The notes under the pieces are model-generated. The model was not told the DNA's origin. It saw only the letters and a program-made list of their open reading frames with translations, and ran no database searches. The position numbers and the translations under genes were made by a program. 64,000 bases of DNA from CAWJMD01 sp963700925 (GTDB lineage: Bacteria > Actinomycetota > Actinomycetes > Actinomycetales > CAWJMD01), in contig OY969553.1 in assembly GCA_963700925.1 (NCBI GenBank), positions 4,278,001-4,342,000 on the forward strand, written 5' to 3'. Each line of letters starts with the position of its first letter. Position 1 is the first letter of the stretch. Positions 26,929 to 35,486 of this stretch are shown piece by piece.

Positions 26929-27891
26929 GTGTCGACAGTGCCCCCCTCCACCGGGCACCCCACCGCTGGTGCGGCTCCCGTCGCCCCGGCGGTGCAGCGC
27001 CGCGACCGGGTGGCGGGCTTCGTGGCCCTCACCAAGCCCCGGATCATCGAGCTGCTCCTGGTCACGACCGTGCCGACCATGCTGCTCGCCGAGGGCGGGT
27101 TCCCGTCGGTCGGCCTCGTCTTCGCGACCCTCGTCGGCGGGACCCTGGCGGCGGCGTCGGCGAACACCCTCAACTGCTACGTCGACCGCGACATCGACGC
27201 CGTGATGCACCGCACGCGCTCGCGGCCGCTGGTCACCGGCGCGGTGCGCCCGGCCGAGGCGCTGGCCTTCGGCATCGCCCTCGGCATCGGCGCCGTCGCC
27301 TGGCTCGGGCTGATCGTGAACGTGCTCTCGGCCGCGCTCGCGCTGGCCGCGATCCTGTTCTACGTCTTCGTCTACACGCTCGGCCTCAAGCGGCGTACGC
27401 CGCAGAACATCGTCTGGGGCGGCGCGGCCGGCTGCATGCCCGTGCTGATCGGCTGGTCGGCCGTGACGAACTCGCTCTCGTGGGCGGCCGTCGTGCTGTT
27501 CGGCGTGATCTTCCTCTGGACGCCACCGCACTACTGGCCGCTGTCGATGCGCTACCGCGACGACTACGCTTCGGTCGACGTGCCGATGCTCGGCGCGGTC
27601 GAGCGTCCGGACGTCGTGGCCCGTCGGATCGTGGCCTACTCGTGGGCGATGGTCGCCTGCTCGCTGCTGCTCGTGCCGGTGGCGCCGACGGGGCCGCTGT
27701 ACGCGGTGGTTGCCGTGCTGCTGGGTGCCTGGTTCCTGGTCGAGGCGCACCTGTTGCAGCGCCGCTCAGCCGGGGCGACGACCGGCGACGATGCCCGCAC
27801 CGTCGGGGCCATGCGCGTCTTCCACGTCTCGATCACGTACCTGACGCTGCTGTTCGTCGCGGTGGGCCTGGACCCCTTCGTCAGGTTCTGA
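26929..27891 (+). CDS. ctaB: Protoheme IX farnesyltransferase (heme O synthase)
   Basis: 320-residue UbiA-family membrane enzyme that adds a farnesyl group to heme b, the first step to heme A for cytochrome aa3 oxidase. The Mg/prenyl-diphosphate motif is NCYVDRDIDAVMHRTRSRPL. WTPPHYWPLSMRYRDDYA is the second family motif. About eight to nine hydrophobic helices are visible. GTG 26929 (VSTVPPSTG) is preferred, with AGAGG just upstream; an ATG at 26884 has no ribosome-binding site. The next heme step, ctaA, lies 7.6 kb downstream on the other strand. Confidence 0.93.
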   Translation: MSTVPPSTGHPTAGAAPVAPAVQRRDRVAGFVALTKPRIIELLLVTTVPTMLLAEGGFPSVGLVFATLVGGTLAAASANTLNCYVDRDIDAVMHRTRSRPLVTGAVRPAEALAFGIALGIGAVAWLGLIVNVLSAALALAAILFYVFVYTLGLKRRTPQNIVWGGAAGCMPVLIGWSAVTNSLSWAAVVLFGVIFLWTPPHYWPLSMRYRDDYASVDVPMLGAVERPDVVARRIVAYSWAMVACSLLLVPVAPTGPLYAVVAVLLGAWFLVEAHLLQRRSAGATTGDDARTVGAMRVFHVSITYLTLLFVAVGLDPFVRF

Positions 27892-27893
27892 CC

Positions 27894-30626
27894 TCACTTC
27901 ACCTCACCGTCCATCGCCTCGGCAAGCTCCACGCGAGAGGCGACGCCGAGCTTCGTGTACACGTGGCGCAGGTGGTACTCGATCGTCTTCGGACTGAGGA
28001 AGAGGGCCGCAGCCGCCTGCCGCGTCGTCCTCCCGTCCGCCAGCAGCTGGGCGATCTGCCGCTCCTGCGGTGTCAGGTCGTCGACCGTGCTCGGGACGCG
28101 GCGCCGCGCGGTCTCCCCGGTGGCCTTGAGCTCGGTCTCGGCCATCTGCGCCCAGGGCGCCGCGCCGAGCGCGTCGAAGGTCGACAGGCATGCCCGCAGG
28201 TGTGGACGCGCCTCGGCGCGACGCCGCGCACGCCGGAGTCGGGAGCCGTAGGCGAGCTGCGTGCGGGCATGCTCGAACGGGTCGAGGGCGAGGGCGTGCC
28301 GCTCGAGTGCCTCGCCGAAGTGGCGGTCGAGATCCTCGTCCGGCCCGACGAGGCCGTCGGCGCGAGCCGCCCTGGCCAGTGCCCAGGGCTGCCCCTTCGC
28401 CTCCGCGCGCGGCCGGAACCGCGACGCCACCGACTCGGCCTCCTCGGTGCGTCCGGTCCTCATCAGGGCGTCGACGAGCTCGGGGGCGGGTGAGAGGTCG
28501 ACGTCGGCGAAGCCGATCTCGTCGAGCAACGCGTCGAGCTGGCGCAGAAGGTCCAGGGCTGCCTCCGACTCGCCCCGGCCGAGCTCCAGCTCGGCCAGGC
28601 CGAACAGTGACCAGGCCATGAACGTGTGCAGCTCGCCCTGCCGGCAGATCGCCATCGCCTCCTCCGCGCTGCCGCGGCAGACGTCCTCCTTGCCCTGGCG
28701 TGCGTTCAGCCAGGCGAGACCGGCGAGCGAGGCCGCCAGGTCGCTGGTCTGTCCCGTCTCGCGGGCCAGCCGGATGGACTCGGCGTAGCCGGCCTCGGCG
28801 TCGGCCCAGCGCTCGGTCGTCGCGTCGTAGCGCGCGACGTAGAAGAGAAGGAGTGGCAGGGCGCCGACCGCAGCCCGGCCGCGGGAGTCGCGCACTGCCT
28901 GGTGCACCAGCTCGATGCCGACCCCCGGCTCACGCAGGAAGAGGGGCCCGAGCATCAGCCAGCTCGTCCGGGACGGGTCCTGCCCCAGCAGGTCGGAGGC
29001 GCCGAACATGTCGGTGGCCTGACGGATCAGGTCGGTGCCGCCGCGTCCGGCGATCACTCGCGCAACGCCCGCTGCCATGGTGCCGACAACCCTTGCGCGA
29101 GCGCCCGTTTCGCGCCCCAACAGTTCCTCGAGCCGGTGCGCCGCCTGCAACGCGCCGCCCGCGTCGCCCAGGAAGTAGCAGACGAGGACCACGTCGGCGA
29201 GCATCAGCACGGCACGGTCGACGTCCGTTGCTGAAGCCGTGTCGGCCGCTCCCAGCAGCATGTCGCGTGCTCGCGCCAGCGAGCCGCTGCGTGCTGCAAC
29301 GCGGCCCCGCAGCTCCTCGGCCTCGACGCCCCCGGCGGAGTCCGTTGGCGGACCGAGCCGGTCGACGACGGCAGCCGCCCGCTCCGGTCGTCCCGCGAGC
29401 AGGGCGCTGTCGCCCGCCGCGACCAGCCGACGAGCGCGGTCGTCCACGCCCGCCGACAGGTCCGCGGCGCGCTCGTACGAGCTCGCGGCCACGGCGTGGG
29501 CGCCGCGCACGGCCGCGGCATCGGCCACCTGCTCGCAGGCACGCGCCGCCGCCTCGTCAGGCCCGAATGCAGCCTGGGACAGGTGCCAGGCCCGCTGCTC
29601 TCTGGCGTCGTCAGGGACGGCCCGCGCCAGAGCGCCGTGCACGAGCCGCCGCTCGTCGGCGGGTGCCCTCGAGTACACAGCCGAGCGGACGAGGGGGTGC
29701 CGGAACACGAGACGCCCGCCGGACACCTGCACGAGGCCGGCGTTCTCGGCTGCCCCGATCGAGCCGAGGTCGAGGTCGAGGAGCGCGGCAGCGGCCCCGA
29801 CCACGCCGAGGTCGCCGTCGGACGCGGCGGCCAGCAGCAGCACGGTCGAGGTGGCCGGACCCAGACGGTGTGCACGTGCCGCGAACGCGTCGACCAGGGC
29901 CACGGGCACGGGGACCGGTGCCTGTGGAGGCTCTCGTTCTAGGTCGTCGACGTCGTCGGCCAGCTCGAGCAGCGCGAGTGGGTTGCCGCCGGTCGCGCGG
30001 TGCAGCCGGTCGAGCAGGTCGGCCGGCACACCGCGGGCCGAGTGCGTCTCGACCAGCTGCTGGGTCGACACGCGGTCCAGTCCCTGCAGCACCAGACGTC
30101 TCAACCCGGCGTCGCTGAGTGCGTCGCGCTCGTCGGTGCGCGACGTCGCGAGCACCGCCACCGGGTCGGCTGTCAGCCGTCGGGCAGCGAAGGCCACGGC
30201 CTCGGCCGACGGGGCGTCGAGCAGGTGCGCGTCGTCGAGCAGTACCAGCACCGGCGCGTCCTCGGCGAAGCGGCAGATCAGCGTGAGCGTCGCGGCGCCG
30301 ACCGCGAACCGCTCGACACCCCAGCCCGGACGGAGGGCGAGCGCCGTCGCCAGCGCGTCGGCCTGCGGCCCGGGCAGCTGGTCGAGCAGGCCCAGCGCCG
30401 GGCGCAGAAGCTGCAGTAGCCCGCCGAAGCCGGTGTCGCGGTCGGCCTCGATCCCGGTGGCGCGCAGAACCTGCATGCCCTGGGCGTTCGCGGCCGCGTC
30501 CACCAGGAGCTCGGACTTGCCGATGCCCGCCTCACCGGCCAGCACCAGCGTTCCGCTCTCGCCGACCCGCGCGCCAGCCAGCAGGCGCTGGATCACCTGC
30601 TGCTCGGACGCACGTCCAACCAGCAC
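27894..30626 (-). CDS. Large ATP-binding LuxR-family (LAL) transcriptional regulator
   Basis: 910-residue regulator. An N-terminal AAA-type ATPase has Walker A AGEAGIGKSELL (about residues 30-42) and Walker B VLVLLDDAHLLDAP. A long TPR-like helical middle follows, then a C-terminal LuxR helix-turn-helix (DDLTPQERQIAQLLADGRTT, LFLSPKTIEYHLRHVYTKLGV). GTG 30626 follows TAGACT by 7 nt, which sets the start. It diverges from a methyltransferase gene, and the shared region has three GTCGAC sites on one helix face. Control of the adjacent methyltransferase and hydrolase/glycosyltransferase genes is inferred. It ends 2 bp from ctaB (convergent). Confidence 0.92.
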   Translation of the reverse strand: MLVGRASEQQVIQRLLAGARVGESGTLVLAGEAGIGKSELLVDAAANAQGMQVLRATGIEADRDTGFGGLLQLLRPALGLLDQLPGPQADALATALALRPGWGVERFAVGAATLTLICRFAEDAPVLVLLDDAHLLDAPSAEAVAFAARRLTADPVAVLATSRTDERDALSDAGLRRLVLQGLDRVSTQQLVETHSARGVPADLLDRLHRATGGNPLALLELADDVDDLEREPPQAPVPVPVALVDAFAARAHRLGPATSTVLLLAAASDGDLGVVGAAAALLDLDLGSIGAAENAGLVQVSGGRLVFRHPLVRSAVYSRAPADERRLVHGALARAVPDDAREQRAWHLSQAAFGPDEAAARACEQVADAAAVRGAHAVAASSYERAADLSAGVDDRARRLVAAGDSALLAGRPERAAAVVDRLGPPTDSAGGVEAEELRGRVAARSGSLARARDMLLGAADTASATDVDRAVLMLADVVLVCYFLGDAGGALQAAHRLEELLGRETGARARVVGTMAAGVARVIAGRGGTDLIRQATDMFGASDLLGQDPSRTSWLMLGPLFLREPGVGIELVHQAVRDSRGRAAVGALPLLLFYVARYDATTERWADAEAGYAESIRLARETGQTSDLAASLAGLAWLNARQGKEDVCRGSAEEAMAICRQGELHTFMAWSLFGLAELELGRGESEAALDLLRQLDALLDEIGFADVDLSPAPELVDALMRTGRTEEAESVASRFRPRAEAKGQPWALARAARADGLVGPDEDLDRHFGEALERHALALDPFEHARTQLAYGSRLRRARRRAEARPHLRACLSTFDALGAAPWAQMAETELKATGETARRRVPSTVDDLTPQERQIAQLLADGRTTRQAAAALFLSPKTIEYHLRHVYTKLGVASRVELAEAMDGEVK

Positions 30627-30633
30627 GCGCCGG

Positions 30634-30639
30634 AGTCTA
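30634..30639 (-). promoter_or_regulatory. -10 box TAGACT, leaderless promoter of the LuxR regulator
   Basis: TAGACT on the minus strand is followed by 7 nt and GTG 30626, with no Shine-Dalgarno sequence. Confidence 0.65.
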
Positions 30640-30715
30640 TGGCTCACAACCAGGGTGCCCCCCTGATGCGATCCGGCGCTACGCCGACGGATGCTCGCGG
30701 TCACGACTCGATCAG

Positions 30716-30746
30716 GAGTCGACCGGCTGTCGACACGAGTCGACCG
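30716..30746 (+). promoter_or_regulatory. Helically phased GTCGAC repeats, candidate operator
   Basis: GAGTCGACCG occurs at 30716-30725 and again at 30737-30746, exactly 21 bp apart. A further GTCGAC lies between (30729-30734). The three palindromic cores are 11 and 10 bp apart, one helical turn each. The array lies upstream of the methyltransferase ribosome-binding site (GAGAGG) and divergent from the LuxR gene. Confidence 0.5.
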
Positions 30747-30761
30747 AAGAGAGGCACCGAC

Positions 30762-31856
30762 ATGACCACGATCGACCACCCCACCGAGCAGGCCGTCGAA
30801 CAGCCCGCACTCGACATGGACGCCTTGATGGCCTTCGTCTTCCGCGCCGTCGACGAGGTCGGCGCGACCTTGAACACCGCGCTCGTCGTGCTGGGCGACA
30901 AGCTCGGCTACTACCGGGCACTCGCGGAGCACGGTCCGACCACTCCGTCCGAGCTGGCCGAGCGCACCGGCACCGGCGAGCCGTACGCGCGTGAGTGGCT
31001 GAGCGCACAGGCCGCCGGCGGCTACGTCACCTACGACGGGCACCGCTTCACGCTGCCGGCCGAGCACGCGGTGGCGCTGACGGACGAGAAGAGTCCGGCG
31101 TACCTGCCCGGCTTCTTCCAGCTCGCGCTCGGGACCGTCCACGACACCGACGCCGTGCAGCGCGCGTCGGCTCAGGGCGACGGGCTCGGGTGGCACTCGC
31201 ACGGGCAGGACGTGTTCGACGGCTGCGAGCGGTTCTTCCGGACGATGTACAACGGCCACCTCCTCGCCGACTGGCTGCCGGCGCTCGACGGCGTCGTCGA
31301 GAAGCTCGAGCGAGGCGCGACCGTGGCAGACGTCGGCTGCGGGCACGGCGCCTCGACGATCCTGATGGCGCAAGCGTTTCCGCGGTCGACCTTCGTCGGG
31401 TCGGACTACCACGCCGGGTCGATCGAGACGGCGCGGACGCGGGCAGCAGAAGCCGGCGTGTCAGACCGGGTGCGGTTCGAGGTCGCATCGGCCGACGCGT
31501 ACTCGGGCCAGGGCTACGACCTCGTCACCATGTTCGACTGCCTGCACGACATGGGCGACCCAGTGGGTGCGGCCCGGCACGTGCGCGACACGATCGCCGC
31601 CGACGGCACGTGGATGATCGTCGAGCCGCAGGCGGGCGACCGGCTCGAGGACAACCTCAACCCGGTCGGGCGCACCTACTACGGCTTCTCGACCCTCCTC
31701 TGCACACCTGCCTCGCTCTCGCAGGACGTGGGGCTGGCGCTGGGCACCCAGGCCGGTCCGGCCCGGATCAAGGACGTGACCACGACGGCCGGGTTCACTC
31801 AGTTCAAGCGGGCCGCCGAGACGCCCTTCAACCAGGTCCTCGAGGTCCGGCCCTAG
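30762..31856 (+). CDS. Class I SAM-dependent methyltransferase with an N-terminal winged-helix region
   Basis: 364 residues from ATG 30762 (GAGAGG upstream). Residues 20-130 form a winged-helix-like dimerisation region (GDKLGYYRALAEHGPTTPSE, RTGTGEPYAREWL). The methyltransferase fold follows, with motif I VADVGCGHGASTILMAQAFP near 188 and motif II FVGSDYHAGSI. The layout resembles Rv2258c-like and O-methyltransferase-like proteins. The substrate is unknown. It is divergent from the LuxR regulator and about 50 bp before the hydrolase/glycosyltransferase fusion, so the three may form one unit. Its TAG is followed by TAG codons 10 and 14 nt later. Confidence 0.85.
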   Translation: MTTIDHPTEQAVEQPALDMDALMAFVFRAVDEVGATLNTALVVLGDKLGYYRALAEHGPTTPSELAERTGTGEPYAREWLSAQAAGGYVTYDGHRFTLPAEHAVALTDEKSPAYLPGFFQLALGTVHDTDAVQRASAQGDGLGWHSHGQDVFDGCERFFRTMYNGHLLADWLPALDGVVEKLERGATVADVGCGHGASTILMAQAFPRSTFVGSDYHAGSIETARTRAAEAGVSDRVRFEVASADAYSGQGYDLVTMFDCLHDMGDPVGAARHVRDTIAADGTWMIVEPQAGDRLEDNLNPVGRTYYGFSTLLCTPASLSQDVGLALGTQAGPARIKDVTTTAGFTQFKRAAETPFNQVLEVRP

Positions 31857-31907
31857 TTGTCCCTAGGTAGCCAAGACCTTGGTCCTGCCGGATCGGAGGA
31901 TGACACT

Positions 31908-34076
31908 GTGGACATGACAGGCGCGCACTCGGCGGACGGTTCTCGATGGCCGGAGGCGAGGCGCGCCCGCCAGCCCGACTCGACAGGGGTCGTGGCCCGC
32001 GACGGGGTGCGAATCGCGTACGAGGTGTTCGGGGACGGCACTCCAACGGTCGTCCTGATGCCGACGTGGTCGATCGTGCCCTCCCGGTTCTGGAAGGCCC
32101 AGGTTCCGTTCCTTTCCAGGCACTTCCGGGTCGTGACCTTCGACGGGCGGGGCAGCGGCCTATCAGACCGGCCTGAGGGTGCGGCCGCCTACACGAACGC
32201 GGAGTACGCCGCCGACACGGTCGCCGTGCTCGATGCGACAGGCACCGATGGGGCTGTGCTCGTGGGCCTGTCGTGCGCTGCCGCGTGGAGCGTGCACGTG
32301 GCGGCCGGGCACCCGGAGCGCGTACAGGGGCTCTTCGCCATCGGAGCGTCGTGCGGGCTCAACGTCAGAGACCCGCACCGGGAGCAGTTCGCGTGGGACG
32401 CGCGGCTGGACACGACGCGGGGGTGGGCGAAGTACAACCGCCACTACTGGCTGGACGGCGACTACGACGACTTCCTCTCGTTCTTCTTCTCGGAGATGTT
32501 CTCCGAACCGCACTCCACGAAGCAGATCGAGGACTGCGTGCAGTGGGGACGGGAGGTGGCACCGGCCACCCTGGTCGACACCACCGCGGGCCGCCTCGGA
32601 TGCGATGGCGCGGTGTGCGAGCCGATCGAGAGCCTGTGTGAGCGTGTGCGGTGTCCGGTCACCGTGGTGCACGGCACCGAAGACCGCATCCGCGGGATCG
32701 CCACTGGTGAGCGGCTTGCCGAGCTCACCGGTGGGTCGATGGTGGTGATCGAGGGTGGTGGCCATGGTCTTCCGGCGCGTGATCCGGTTCGGATCAATGG
32801 GTTGATCAAGGACTTCGTCGACAGCGTGCACCCCCCGGTGGTGCGGCGGACGACGTGGACGCGGGCGATGGGCCGTCGCAAGCGGGCGCTGTACTTGTCG
32901 TCGCCGATCGGGCTGGGGCATGCCCGGCGTGACGTGGCGATCGCGGACGGGCTGCGCAAGCTGCATCCTGACATCGAGATCGACTGGCTGGCACAGCATC
33001 CCGTCACCCAAGTCCTCGACGATGCGGGGGAGCACGTTCACCCTGCTTCCACGTGGCTGGCCAACGAGACCTCGCATATCGAGGAGGACGCGGGAGAGCA
33101 CGACCTGCACGCGTTCCAGACGATCCGGCGGATGGACCAGACCCTGGTTAACAACTTTATGGTGTTCCACGACGTCGTGGCCGACGAGCACTACGACCTG
33201 GTGGTGGCCGACGAGGCGTGGGAGATCGACTACTTCCTGCACGAGAACCCGGAGCTGAAGCGCTTCGCGTTCGCGTGGATGACCGACTTCGTCGGATGGC
33301 TGCCGATGGAGGACGGTGGCGACGCGGAGGCCGCCCTGACCGCGGACTACAACGCGGAGATGATCGAGCAGCGCGCCCGGTTCGGCCGCGTGCGTGACCG
33401 GTCGGTGTTCGTCGGCAACCTTGAGGACGTGGTCGATGACACCTTCGGGCCGGGCTTGCCGAGCATCCGGTCGTGGACCGAGGAGAACTTCGACTTCGCC
33501 GGGTACGTCACCGGTCTGGCCGGCGCTGCCACCGACCGTGCGCAACTGCGTGCGGAGCTCGGGTACTCCGACGACGAGCGCGTCTGTGTGGTGTCGGTCG
33601 GCGGGTCCGGTGTCGGCGCTCACCTGCTGCGGCGGGTGCTAGACGCCGCCCCGGCCGCGCGGCGCCTGGTGCCGGGGCTGCGGTTCGTGGTGGTCACCGG
33701 CCCGCGGATCGACCCCGCGTCCCTGCCCCGCCGCCGAGGCGTCACCACGCTCGGGTATCTGCCCGACCTGTACCGGCACCTGGAGGCATGCGACGTCGCC
33801 GTCGTGCAGGGCGGTCTGACCACCTGCATGGAGCTGACAGCGGCACGGCGGCCGTTCGTCTACGTGCCGCTGCGGCACCACTTTGAGCAGAACCTGCATG
33901 TCAGGCACCGGCTCGAACGCTACGAGGCCGGCACCTGCCTGCCGTACGAGCAGGCCTGCGACCCCGACGCACTGGCCGTGGCCATCGCGCACGAGCTGAC
34001 CCGCGAGATCGCGTACCGCCCGGTGGAGTCGGACGGCGCCGCCCGCGCCGCCGGCCTGCTGGCCGACCTCGTCTGA
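31908..34076 (+). CDS. Alpha/beta-hydrolase / GT-B glycosyltransferase fusion protein
   Basis: 722 residues from GTG 31908, with GGAGGA 7 nt upstream. Residues about 25-310 are an alpha/beta-hydrolase: oxyanion region VVLMPTWSIVPSRFW, nucleophile elbow GLSCAA (Ala instead of the usual final Gly), acid in VVHGTEDRIRG and His in GGGHGLP. Residues about 325-722 look like a MurG/GT28-like GT-B glycosyltransferase, starting KRALYLSSPIGLGHARRD and with the donor-site block VVQGGLTTCMELTAARRPF. The hydrolase and transferase share one frame; an internal ATG at 32869 has no ribosome-binding site. Codon bias is weaker from about 32690 on, which hints at separate origins. A role in glycolipid or secondary-metabolite tailoring is speculative. 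Confidence 0.8.
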   Translation: MDMTGAHSADGSRWPEARRARQPDSTGVVARDGVRIAYEVFGDGTPTVVLMPTWSIVPSRFWKAQVPFLSRHFRVVTFDGRGSGLSDRPEGAAAYTNAEYAADTVAVLDATGTDGAVLVGLSCAAAWSVHVAAGHPERVQGLFAIGASCGLNVRDPHREQFAWDARLDTTRGWAKYNRHYWLDGDYDDFLSFFFSEMFSEPHSTKQIEDCVQWGREVAPATLVDTTAGRLGCDGAVCEPIESLCERVRCPVTVVHGTEDRIRGIATGERLAELTGGSMVVIEGGGHGLPARDPVRINGLIKDFVDSVHPPVVRRTTWTRAMGRRKRALYLSSPIGLGHARRDVAIADGLRKLHPDIEIDWLAQHPVTQVLDDAGEHVHPASTWLANETSHIEEDAGEHDLHAFQTIRRMDQTLVNNFMVFHDVVADEHYDLVVADEAWEIDYFLHENPELKRFAFAWMTDFVGWLPMEDGGDAEAALTADYNAEMIEQRARFGRVRDRSVFVGNLEDVVDDTFGPGLPSIRSWTEENFDFAGYVTGLAGAATDRAQLRAELGYSDDERVCVVSVGGSGVGAHLLRRVLDAAPAARRLVPGLRFVVVTGPRIDPASLPRRRGVTTLGYLPDLYRHLEACDVAVVQGGLTTCMELTAARRPFVYVPLRHHFEQNLHVRHRLERYEAGTCLPYEQACDPDALAVAIAHELTREIAYRPVESDGAARAAGLLADLV

Positions 34077-34135
34077 GCCAGTGATGTGGGCCGTCGTGTG
34101 GATCGACGGCGGCGCCTGCAGGCCATCCTCGTGCC

Positions 34136-34849
34136 ATGGACTTCTGGGAGATCGCGTCCAACGCCCTTGCAGGTTGCGTCGTGGCGGGCGTGGCGGCATT
34201 CCTCGCGTGGCGGGTGACAGAAGGGTACGCCTCAGCGCAAGAGGAGGAGCAGGCGCGCAACCAACGCAACCTGGCTGCGGCCGAGGAGCTGTACACGGTT
34301 GATGGCCAGTTCTTCGCCGCATGGAAGGCATGGGACTATCAGTGCACTGTGGCGACAGCGGCTGGACCGGCCTCGCGGTAGCCCGGCGACGAACAGATCG
34401 GCGGGATCCTCGCGGAGGCCGCTGCGGCGGAGGGCGGCTACGAGTCGCTGATGGTGCGCATCGCGCTCGAGCACGACCTGACCCGCGACGAGCAGGCTGC
34501 CGCCTGGTGTCTACGGTTCGCCCTCGAGCAGCTCCGGTACGCCGTCCGCGAGAACCGTCCGTTGAAGTGGTGGCGGTCGGACTTCCGCGATGAGCCACAG
34601 GCCACCTCGGGCTACCGGGAGTACCTGGCCTTCAAGTCCCTGGTTCTTCGTGTTGCCAGGATCCTGGTGGAGGCACGACAGCCGGCCGACGGCACGTCCA
34701 ACCAGAGCCGCGCTGCCGTCTTCGCTGAGATCACCGGCAATGGAAGTACGTTCGTCAAGGACCCCGCTTCGCCCCGAGGATCGCTGCCGACCGTGCTCAA
34801 CGGGTACAGGCCGGCGACCACAGGAGTACAGGCTGGGAGTGGGTCGTGA
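34136..34849 (+). pseudogene. Membrane-anchored protein gene interrupted by an in-frame TAG
   Basis: ATG 34136 opens a frame with a membrane helix (NALAGCVVAGVAAFLAWRV) and a charged helix (QEEEQARNQRNLAAAEE). After 81 codons it meets TAG 34379-34381. The same frame continues without another stop to TGA 34847-34849. The part after TAG starts PGDEQIGGILAEAAAAEGGY and keeps protein-like sequence (LTRDEQAAAWCLRFALEQL). No frameshift is needed: a single base change (for example CAG or TGG to TAG) explains the break. Alternatives are read-through, a sequencing error, or use of ATG 34451 for a 132-residue C-terminal protein. The family is not recognised. Confidence 0.65.
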
Positions 34850-34868
34850 TCGCGGAGGCACTGGGCAG

Positions 34869-35477
34869 CTAGCCGTCGCCCCGCTGCTCGCCGAGCCACG
34901 AGCCGAACCGCTCTGGCGTCCTCACGCCGTGGTCGAGGACGGCGGTGTAGATCTCAAGACCACTGACCTCGTCCGGGTAGCTCGGCAGCCGGTGCCACAC
35001 GTCCTTGATCCGCAGCACCGCGTATCGCTGTTCGTCGGTGATGCGGTCGCGTAGTGCCTCGTGCCACGCCGTGAGGTTGGCATGCGGGTCGTGGAGCCAC
35101 AGCGAGAGATCGATCCGCCACGTCCCCTGCTCGCGGGAAAGCGTGACCGGCACGTGGTAGCGCTCGTCCCGGACGGCGTCGGTAGGCCGCCGCGGGCCGC
35201 GTTCGTCGTGGTACTCGAAGCCGACCACTCCTCGCAGTTCGACCAGCCTCCCCAGCAACTGCACCACGTCACGCGGCGAGAAGTCGGGACCGACGACGGC
35301 CATGATGTCGAGGTCGCGCCAGCACATCAGACCGGAGACATAGCTGCCCGTCAGGTGCGGCGTGCCCAGGCCTTCGAACAGCCCGGAGCCCTCGAGGTCC
35401 GCGAGAACCTCTGCCGCCTCGGCCTGCAGTGAGGACTGTCGGGCATGGAGCTCCTCGTCCGGTGAAGGTCGGTGCAC
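34869..35477 (-). CDS. Nucleotidyltransferase-like protein
   Basis: 202 residues from GTG 35477 (MHRPSPDEELHARQ). The stretch HLTGSYVSGLMCWRDLDIMAVVG fits the pol-beta nucleotidyltransferase pattern G-S/Y...G....D-x-D, with two Asp for metal. The rest reads RYHVPVTLSREQGTWRIDLSLWL and DEQRYAVLRIKDVWHRLP. The target is unknown: an aminoglycoside-type, RNA or protein substrate cannot be distinguished. TAGAAC lies 6 nt before GTG and may be a weak leaderless -10. No antitoxin-like partner is adjacent. Confidence 0.6.
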   Translation of the reverse strand: MHRPSPDEELHARQSSLQAEAAEVLADLEGSGLFEGLGTPHLTGSYVSGLMCWRDLDIMAVVGPDFSPRDVVQLLGRLVELRGVVGFEYHDERGPRRPTDAVRDERYHVPVTLSREQGTWRIDLSLWLHDPHANLTAWHEALRDRITDEQRYAVLRIKDVWHRLPSYPDEVSGLEIYTAVLDHGVRTPERFGSWLGEQRGDG

Positions 35478-35486
35478 GACAGCGTT

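Noticed and set aside
28700..30666. Plus-strand frames opposite the LuxR regulator
   Set aside because: Arg/Pro/Ser-rich shadow translations without motifs. The minus-strand LuxR gene has clear Walker and HTH motifs.
34869..35477. MNT/HEPN-type toxin-antitoxin pair
   Set aside because: The nucleotidyltransferase-like gene has no adjacent HEPN gene and is larger than MNT antitoxins.
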